This document shows positions 63,219 through 64,000 of a DNA stretch of 64,000 nucleotides, in pieces; position 1 is the first letter of the stretch, and each line of letters starts with the position of its first letter. The position numbers and the translations under genes are program-made. The notes under the pieces were generated by a model that saw only the letters and a program-made list of their open reading frames with translations, ran no database searches and was not told where the DNA came from. The stretch covers positions 5,146,001-5,210,000 of the forward strand of contig NZ_CP109031.1 of the NCBI RefSeq assembly GCF_036226925.1, in the 5' to 3' direction. The DNA comes from Streptomyces sp. NBC_00659 (GTDB taxonomy: Bacteria; Actinomycetota; Actinomycetes; Streptomycetales; Streptomycetaceae).

Positions 63219-64000
63219 ATGGAGAACCTGGGGGCGGGGGATCCTCAGCAGATCGGGGCGTACCGGCTGCTGGCGAGACTCGGTGCCGGAGGGATGGGCC
63301 ACGTCTATCTCGCACGGTCCGACCGGGGACGTACCGTCGCGGTCAAACTCGTCCGGCCGGAACTCGCCGAGCAGGAGGAGTTCCGGGCCCGCTTCCGCCA
63401 GGAGGTGCGGGCCGCCCGCCGGGTCGGCGGGCTGTGGACCGCACCCGTCCTGGACGCGGACACCGAGGCCCCGATCCCGTGGGTGGCCACCGGCTATGTC
63501 GCGGGGCCCTCGCTCCAGGCCGTCGTCGGACGCGACCACGGCGCCCTGCCCGAGCGTTCCGTGCGCATCCTCGCCGCGGGCCTCGCGCACGCGCTGAAGG
63601 ACATTCACTCCGCGGGCCTCATCCACCGCGACCTCAAGCCCTCGAACGTCCTCGTCACCATCGACGGCCCCCGCGTCATCGACTTCGGCATCGCGCGCGC
63701 CCTGGAGACGGTGACGGACGGCGGCCTCACCCACACCGGGGCGCTCGTCGGCTCGCCGGGATTCATGGCTCCCGAGCAGGTGCGCGGCGACCGTGTCACG
63801 CCCGCGTGCGACATCTTCTGCCTCGGCTCGGTCCTGTCGTACGCGGCCACCGGCGCCCTTCCGTTCGGCGCGGCCAACAGCGGTGTGCACGCCATGATGT
63901 TCCGCATCGCGCAGGAGGAGGCCGACCTCACGGGGGTGCCCGAGGGGCTCGCCGACCTCGTGCGGGACTGTCTGCGCAAGGATCCCGGAGCCCGGCCCGG
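63219..64000 (+). CDS. Serine/threonine protein kinase (truncated by window end)
   Basis: The first 260 residues of a Hanks-type kinase. It shows Gly-loop LGAGGMGHVYLA at 21-32, catalytic-site Lys43 in VAVKLV, HRDLKPSNV with catalytic Asp138, DFGIA and APEQ, with the typical actinobacterial LGSVLSYAATGALPFGAANS. ATG 63219 follows GGGGGAGGG. No stop occurs before the window ends, so the juxtamembrane and sensor parts are not seen. It is probably membrane-bound like other Streptomyces Pkn proteins. Confidence 0.92.
   Translation, partial: MENLGAGDPQQIGAYRLLARLGAGGMGHVYLARSDRGRTVAVKLVRPELAEQEEFRARFRQEVRAARRVGGLWTAPVLDADTEAPIPWVATGYVAGPSLQAVVGRDHGALPERSVRILAAGLAHALKDIHSAGLIHRDLKPSNVLVTIDGPRVIDFGIARALETVTDGGLTHTGALVGSPGFMAPEQVRGDRVTPACDIFCLGSVLSYAATGALPFGAANSGVHAMMFRIAQEEADLTGVPEGLADLVRDCLRKDPGARP

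Overview
This is a high-GC chromosomal window from a streptomycete. The evidence is codon use with G/C in nearly every third position, frequent GTG starts, perfect HspR/HAIR operators at dnaK and clpB, only two TTA (bldA-type) codons seen in the real genes, and a gene order that, from memory, resembles the Streptomyces coelicolor region from dnaK (SCO3671) down to purA (SCO3629). No rRNA, tRNA, CRISPR array, prophage or insertion sequence was seen.

Layout. 1-4.2 kb: an XRE-type regulator, a hypothetical gene, a decayed monooxygenase-like gene and a membrane Fe-S reductase. 4.3-9.8 kb: a MraY/WecA-like membrane protein, then the dnaK-grpE-dnaJ-hspR operon with two HAIR boxes and a terminator. 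10.4-15.2 kb: an orphan sugar-binding lipoprotein, two paralogous LuxR-type regulators facing each other, and a two-gene cassette made of a secreted peptide with six DSGW repeats coupled by ATGA to a small protein resembling a Rieske domain that has lost its metal ligands. This cassette is the best candidate for an undescribed system. 15.3-22.8 kb: a flavin-like oxidoreductase, clpB with its own HAIR box, a YbjN protein, a membrane glycosyltransferase, a PLP aminotransferase and a SUKH remnant. 22.9-32.9 kb: small membrane proteins (one Cys/Gly-rich), DUF2617, a membrane spermidine-synthase-like protein, an SRPBCC protein on a C-terminal anchor, aldose epimerase, pyrE, fructose-bisphosphate aldolase, an MFS exporter and DUF3151.

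33.2-36.5 kb encodes tryptophan to anthranilate (tryptophan dioxygenase, kynureninase, probable kynurenine formamidase). 36.7-43.6 kb holds a secreted hydrolase translationally coupled to a membrane acyltransferase that carries a TTA codon, followed by two tandem, duplicated two-component systems. A 17-bp element is shared between the hydrolase and second-kinase upstream regions. 43.6-50.5 kb: a cytochrome P450, an ABC exporter with a divergent MarR/GbsR-type regulator, a diacylglycerol-kinase-like gene and purA.

50.6-59.3 kb is a catabolic island, probably for L-arabinose-containing glycans: a divergent LacI regulator, GH127, sugar-binding lipoprotein, two permeases and a secreted clan-A glycoside hydrolase with a ricin-type lectin domain. 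It has no ATPase of its own, so it probably borrows a shared one. 59.5-64 kb: two small uncharacterised genes, a class III aminotransferase followed by a GntR regulator, and a Ser/Thr kinase cut off by the window end.

Stress control (HspR), developmental control (TTA codons) and phosphorelay control (two duplicated pairs) can all be read directly from sites in the DNA. Functions of the hypothetical genes and the DSGW cassette are inference.
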